Shown here one piece after another: positions 48,557-49,846 of a stretch of DNA of 49,846 nucleotides. Position 1 is the stretch's first letter. Each line of letters opens with the position of its first letter. Source of the DNA: Streptomyces griseicoloratus (GTDB taxonomy: Bacteria; Actinomycetota; Actinomycetes; Streptomycetales; Streptomycetaceae); assembly GCF_014534645.1 (NCBI RefSeq), contig NZ_JACVQF010000055.1:1-49846 (forward strand), written 5' to 3'. Below the pieces are notes generated by a model. The model did not search any database. It had not been told where the DNA came from and saw nothing but the letters and a program-made list of their open reading frames with translations. A program made the position numbers and the translations under genes.

Positions 48557-49846
48557 ATGCGAAGACGGCACCTCTACGGCGGCCTCGTCGTCGCGTTACT
48601 GACCGCCGGCGCCACCCTGATCCCCGTGTCGACGGCCACGGCCGCCGGCACCCGCCCCGACTTCCGCGCGCCCTGGCCCTGCGGACAGGTCCGGGACTAC
48701 TACCACCACTCGTCCGAGGTCCACAACGCGCTGGACTTCAACATCGCGGGCTCGGCCGACCTCGGCACCCCGGCCCTGGCCTCGGCGCCCGGCACGGTGA
48801 TCGACGCGGTCCCCGTGCCCAACTCCTCGGGCTACGGCAACTACGTCCGCGTCGACCACGGCGGCGGCTGGACCAGCCTGGTCGCGCACCTCGACCGCAT
48901 CACCGTGTCGAAGGGCCAGTACGTCCGCACGGGCGACGAACTGGGCAAGGTCGGCACCACCGGCCAGTCCTCCGGGCCGCACCTGCACTACGAGCAGGAG
49001 GCGGACGGCCAGAACATGCCGATCGTCATCGACGGCGTCGCCCTCCGCTACAGCACCACCGCCGCCCGCCACACCAGCGGCAACTGCGGAACCCACCGAC
49101 CGGTGCCGGGCGGCTCGCCGACGGACTTCAACGGCGACGGCAGGGACGACATCGTCACCTTCACCCAGAACGACGAGGCCGACGTCTATGTCGCCGAGTC
49201 GACGGGGAGCGAGTTCGGCGGCGCGAGGGTCTGGCACGACTTCTTCGCCCCGGGCGGCGAGACCCCGCTCACCGGTGACTTCAACGGTGACGGCAAGGAC
49301 GACATCGTCACCTTCACGCACGGCGAGGCGGCCGACGTCCATGTCGCCCTCTCCAGCCGCGGCATCACCTTCGGCGAAGCCCGTGTCTGGCACGGCCACT
49401 TCGCGCCGGGCGCGGAGGTCCCCGCCGTCGGGGACGTCAACGGCGACGGCTACGACGACATCATCACCTTCACCCAGGGCACCGAGGCCAAGGTCTATGT
49501 GGCGCTGTCCAACGGCAGCGACGGCTTCGGCGAAGCCCGCGTCTGGCACGGCTTCTTCTCGCCGTCGGGTGAGTTCCCGGCACTCGGTGACGTGAACGGT
49601 GACGGCAAGGACGACCTGATCACCTTCACTCAGGGCAGCACGGGTGATGTGTACGTGGCGTTGTCCGACGGCAATGCCTTCGGTGCGGGCCGGCTGGTCC
49701 ACGAGCACTTCGCCCTCGCCGGTGAGCAGCCACGCGTGGGCGATGTGAACGGTGACGGCAAGGACGACATCCTCACGTTCACCCAGGGTGCCGAATCCGA
49801 TGTGTACGTGGCGCTTTCGGACGGCAACGGCTTCGGCGGCGGGCAG
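48557..49846 (+). CDS. Secreted M23 peptidase with FG-GAP repeats (partial)
   Basis: The visible 430 residues begin with a signal peptide (RRRHLYGGLVVALLTAGATL, cut near TATA-A). An M23 metallopeptidase domain follows (about 35-175) with zinc ligands His and Asp in VHNALDFN and His in the GPHLHYEQ HxH motif, plus a HLDRITVSKGQYVRTGD region. At least five FG-GAP/VCBS-type repeats follow (DFNGDGRDDIVTFTQ pattern). The gene is cut by the window end. It should cleave peptidoglycan cross-links outside the cell. Repeats closely match those of the DUF4185-like gene upstream. Confidence 0.9.
   Translation, partial: MRRRHLYGGLVVALLTAGATLIPVSTATAAGTRPDFRAPWPCGQVRDYYHHSSEVHNALDFNIAGSADLGTPALASAPGTVIDAVPVPNSSGYGNYVRVDHGGGWTSLVAHLDRITVSKGQYVRTGDELGKVGTTGQSSGPHLHYEQEADGQNMPIVIDGVALRYSTTAARHTSGNCGTHRPVPGGSPTDFNGDGRDDIVTFTQNDEADVYVAESTGSEFGGARVWHDFFAPGGETPLTGDFNGDGKDDIVTFTHGEAADVHVALSSRGITFGEARVWHGHFAPGAEVPAVGDVNGDGYDDIITFTQGTEAKVYVALSNGSDGFGEARVWHGFFSPSGEFPALGDVNGDGKDDLITFTQGSTGDVYVALSDGNAFGAGRLVHEHFALAGEQPRVGDVNGDGKDDILTFTQGAESDVYVALSDGNGFGGGQ

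Noticed and set aside
47527-49846. Periodic DNA repeats that look like a repeat array
   Set aside because: The periodicity comes from coding FG-GAP/VCBS repeats of varied length; there are no short identical repeats with unique spacers, so it is not CRISPR.
1-49846. Search for tRNA, rRNA and CRISPR
   Set aside because: No cloverleaf with conserved GTTCRA loop, no rRNA-like segment and no CRISPR repeat-spacer pattern was noticed by eye; a tool run would be needed to be sure.

Overview
The window is a roughly 50 kb piece of very GC-rich actinobacterial DNA, almost certainly from a Streptomyces chromosome. The evidence is the strong third-position GC bias, frequent GTG starts, the gene content (Hrd sigma factor, F420-type flavoenzymes, SARP-like regulator, SigR-type promoter, many paired regulators) and several decayed genes. 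No rRNA, tRNA or CRISPR was seen. Gene order around a HrdC-like sigma factor and a SigR-type thioredoxin resembles, from memory, a region of the S. coelicolor chromosome; this was not checked.

Region 1 (1-11.7 kb) holds metabolic and accessory genes: an amidase, a beta-hydroxyacid dehydrogenase, a PPOX-type flavoprotein, a LysE exporter, a VOC protein, an unknown 394-residue protein, and a dehalogenase-like hydrolase divergent from a SARP-like regulator that has short tandem repeats in front of it. It ends with a CBS-domain, small membrane protein and hrdC group. Region 2 (11.7-24.3 kb) holds a pyruvyl-transferase/FAD-oxidoreductase pair, a zinc-ribbon protein, LysR, an FMN reductase facing its likely TetR repressor across a large inverted repeat, LacI, thioredoxin with a SigR-like promoter, a disulfide-oxidoreductase-like flavoprotein, peptide deformylase, a TPR protein, two MarR genes and pirin.

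Region 3 (24.3-31.5 kb) is more broken: an MFS remnant, an IS256-type remnant, a secreted protein with an M15-peptidase-like metal-site pattern, a SpoIIE phosphatase, and a three-gene unit (NTF2-like, XRE/MmyB-like regulator, LLM flavoenzyme) whose two promoters share the same 16-bp palindrome.

Region 4 (31.5-35.8 kb) is the most interesting part. A 60-residue, six-cysteine precursor-like peptide is followed by a hairpin and then a tightly packed set: MauE-like membrane redox protein, membrane-anchored thioredoxin-like protein, ABC exporter and S26 signal peptidase. This reads as a dedicated system for making, oxidatively folding, exporting and cleaving a disulfide-rich peptide. I know of no characterised product for this exact arrangement.

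Region 5 (35.9-45.5 kb) holds a membrane-anchored HTH protein, three GNAT genes, a small arsenic-type island (ArsR, ArsN1-like acetyltransferase, ArsO-like flavoprotein, a small CxxxC peptide and a decayed flavoprotein) tied together by two matching operators, a Trk/Ktr potassium uptake pair, and an SMI1/KNR4-like gene. Region 6 (45.7 kb to the end) has two large secreted proteins, DUF4185-like and M23 peptidase, that share FG-GAP/VCBS repeats; the second runs off the window.
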